Part shown: one piece after another, positions 13,997 through 14,446 of the stretch
Layout of the letters: each line of letters starts with the position of its first letter
How positions within the stretch are numbered: the first letter of the stretch is position 1
DNA from: Methanomicrobiales archaeon
GTDB lineage: Archaea; Halobacteriota; Methanomicrobia; Methanomicrobiales; JACTUA01
NCBI GenBank assembly: GCA_028678905.1
Contig: JAJRCO010000120.1
Coordinates: 1-14,446, forward strand
Reading direction: 5' to 3'
Length of the DNA stretch: 14,446 nucleotides
Translations under genes and position numbers: made by a program
Notes under the pieces: model-generated
Seen by the model: only the letters and a program-made list of their open reading frames with translations
Told to the model about the DNA's origin: nothing
The model's database searches: none

Positions 13997-14446
13997 TCAG
14001 GCAATGATCAGGGATAGGAAAAAGAGGATGAAGAGGAGCACCGCAAATACGATGGCCGTCCGCAGGACGATCCGATGCGCGATGGCTCTCTCTTCCCTGG
14101 TGCGGGGTGCGATCTGCAGGACCAGGGTCGCCACCAGCGCACCAGTCAGGAGTCCAACACGTTTTCTAGAACCAGAACCAGGGAGCGATACGCCCCCGAC
14201 GGATCCAGGATAAGCAGGATACCCACGACCACGGTAGGGGGGGATCAGTGCGGCGGCAACCGCTACCCCAGCGATAATTTCCGAGATGTTTCTTGAAATG
14301 GCCAGGATGGTGGCGGCCCCACAATAAAGATATGGTCATTCCGATGTAGATCGGACTCACTTCGGTTCGGGTGATGATCTCGGCGGTGAGTGGGAGATCG
14401 ATGTAATAGGTGTGGATGAGAAAGGTGGAGATCGCGGAGAAGAAGA
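13997..14446 (-). pseudogene. DUF389-type membrane protein, frame-broken, 5' end outside the window
   Basis: Read on the minus strand from the right edge, pieces in three frames join into one membrane protein of the DUF389 (TIGR00341-like) family: ITRTEVSPIYIGMTIS, then YCGAATILAISRNISEIIAG and VAVAAALIPP, then TVVVGILLILDPSGAYRSL, then LLTGALVATLVLQIAPR, ending with a hydrophobic helix FAVLLFILFFLSLIIA before TGA at 13997-13999. The frame changes fall near 14321-14331, in the seven-G run 14237-14243 (six would restore the frame), and at 14153-14155, where one base is missing. The role of DUF389 proteins is unknown. As written the gene cannot give a full product. Two of the three breaks are single-base changes in short base runs, so sequencing error is a serious alternative to true decay. 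The family call is fairly firm; the pseudogene status is less so. Confidence 0.72.

Noticed and set aside
14166..14360. Minus-strand 64-codon frame as a separate small gene
   Set aside because: Its first residues (SPIYIGMTIS) belong to the DUF389-type protein and the rest is out-of-frame sequence after the first frame change.
1..14446. CRISPR array, insertion sequence, toxin-antitoxin or defence system
   Set aside because: No regularly spaced repeats, transposase motifs, terminal inverted repeats or recognised defence domains were seen on either strand.

Overview
The window looks like a chromosomal segment of a methanogenic archaeon, most likely of the order Methanomicrobiales. The reasons are the archaea-only tRNA amidotransferase pair GatD/GatE, the archaeal families DUF555 (UPF0212) and DUF2070, a tRNA gene without an encoded CCA end, TATA-like boxes upstream of genes, and Shine-Dalgarno sites of the AGGAGGTGA type. 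The order-level assignment is inference from remembered protein families, not from a search.

Positions 1-8544 hold one tightly packed run of ten plus-strand genes. It starts with the 3' part of argH, which overlaps gatD, which in turn overlaps gatE. Together these link arginine synthesis with the indirect route to Gln-tRNA(Gln). Next come a 42-residue cysteine-rich mini-protein and a basic protein with a glycine/arginine (RGG) tract. A second set follows: an unrecognised helical protein, a nitroreductase-fold flavoprotein, a DUF555 protein, a PfkB-family sugar or nucleoside kinase and a DUF2070 membrane protein. Most junctions are overlaps or gaps under 15 bases, which suggests translational coupling.

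Positions 8545-9145 break the run. They hold a complete tRNA-Leu(UAA) gene and, directly after it, the decayed 3' end of a phoU-like gene with a one-base frameshift. No other gene is visible in the rest of that gap.

From 9146 the layout is looser, with most genes apparently carrying their own promoter: a probable alpha/alpha-barrel protein of unknown role, a 70-residue unknown protein, a minus-strand SAM-dependent methyltransferase, a BaiN/HI0933-type flavoprotein and a triple-BON-domain protein. At the right edge, on the minus strand, a DUF389-type membrane protein is broken by three frame changes. Either it is a recent pseudogene or the sequence has base-run errors there.

No CRISPR array, transposase, phage gene, toxin-antitoxin pair or recognised defence gene was seen. 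The best leads for something undescribed are the two small orphan proteins behind gatDE, the coupled set around DUF555 and DUF2070, and the tRNA-adjacent phoU remnant.
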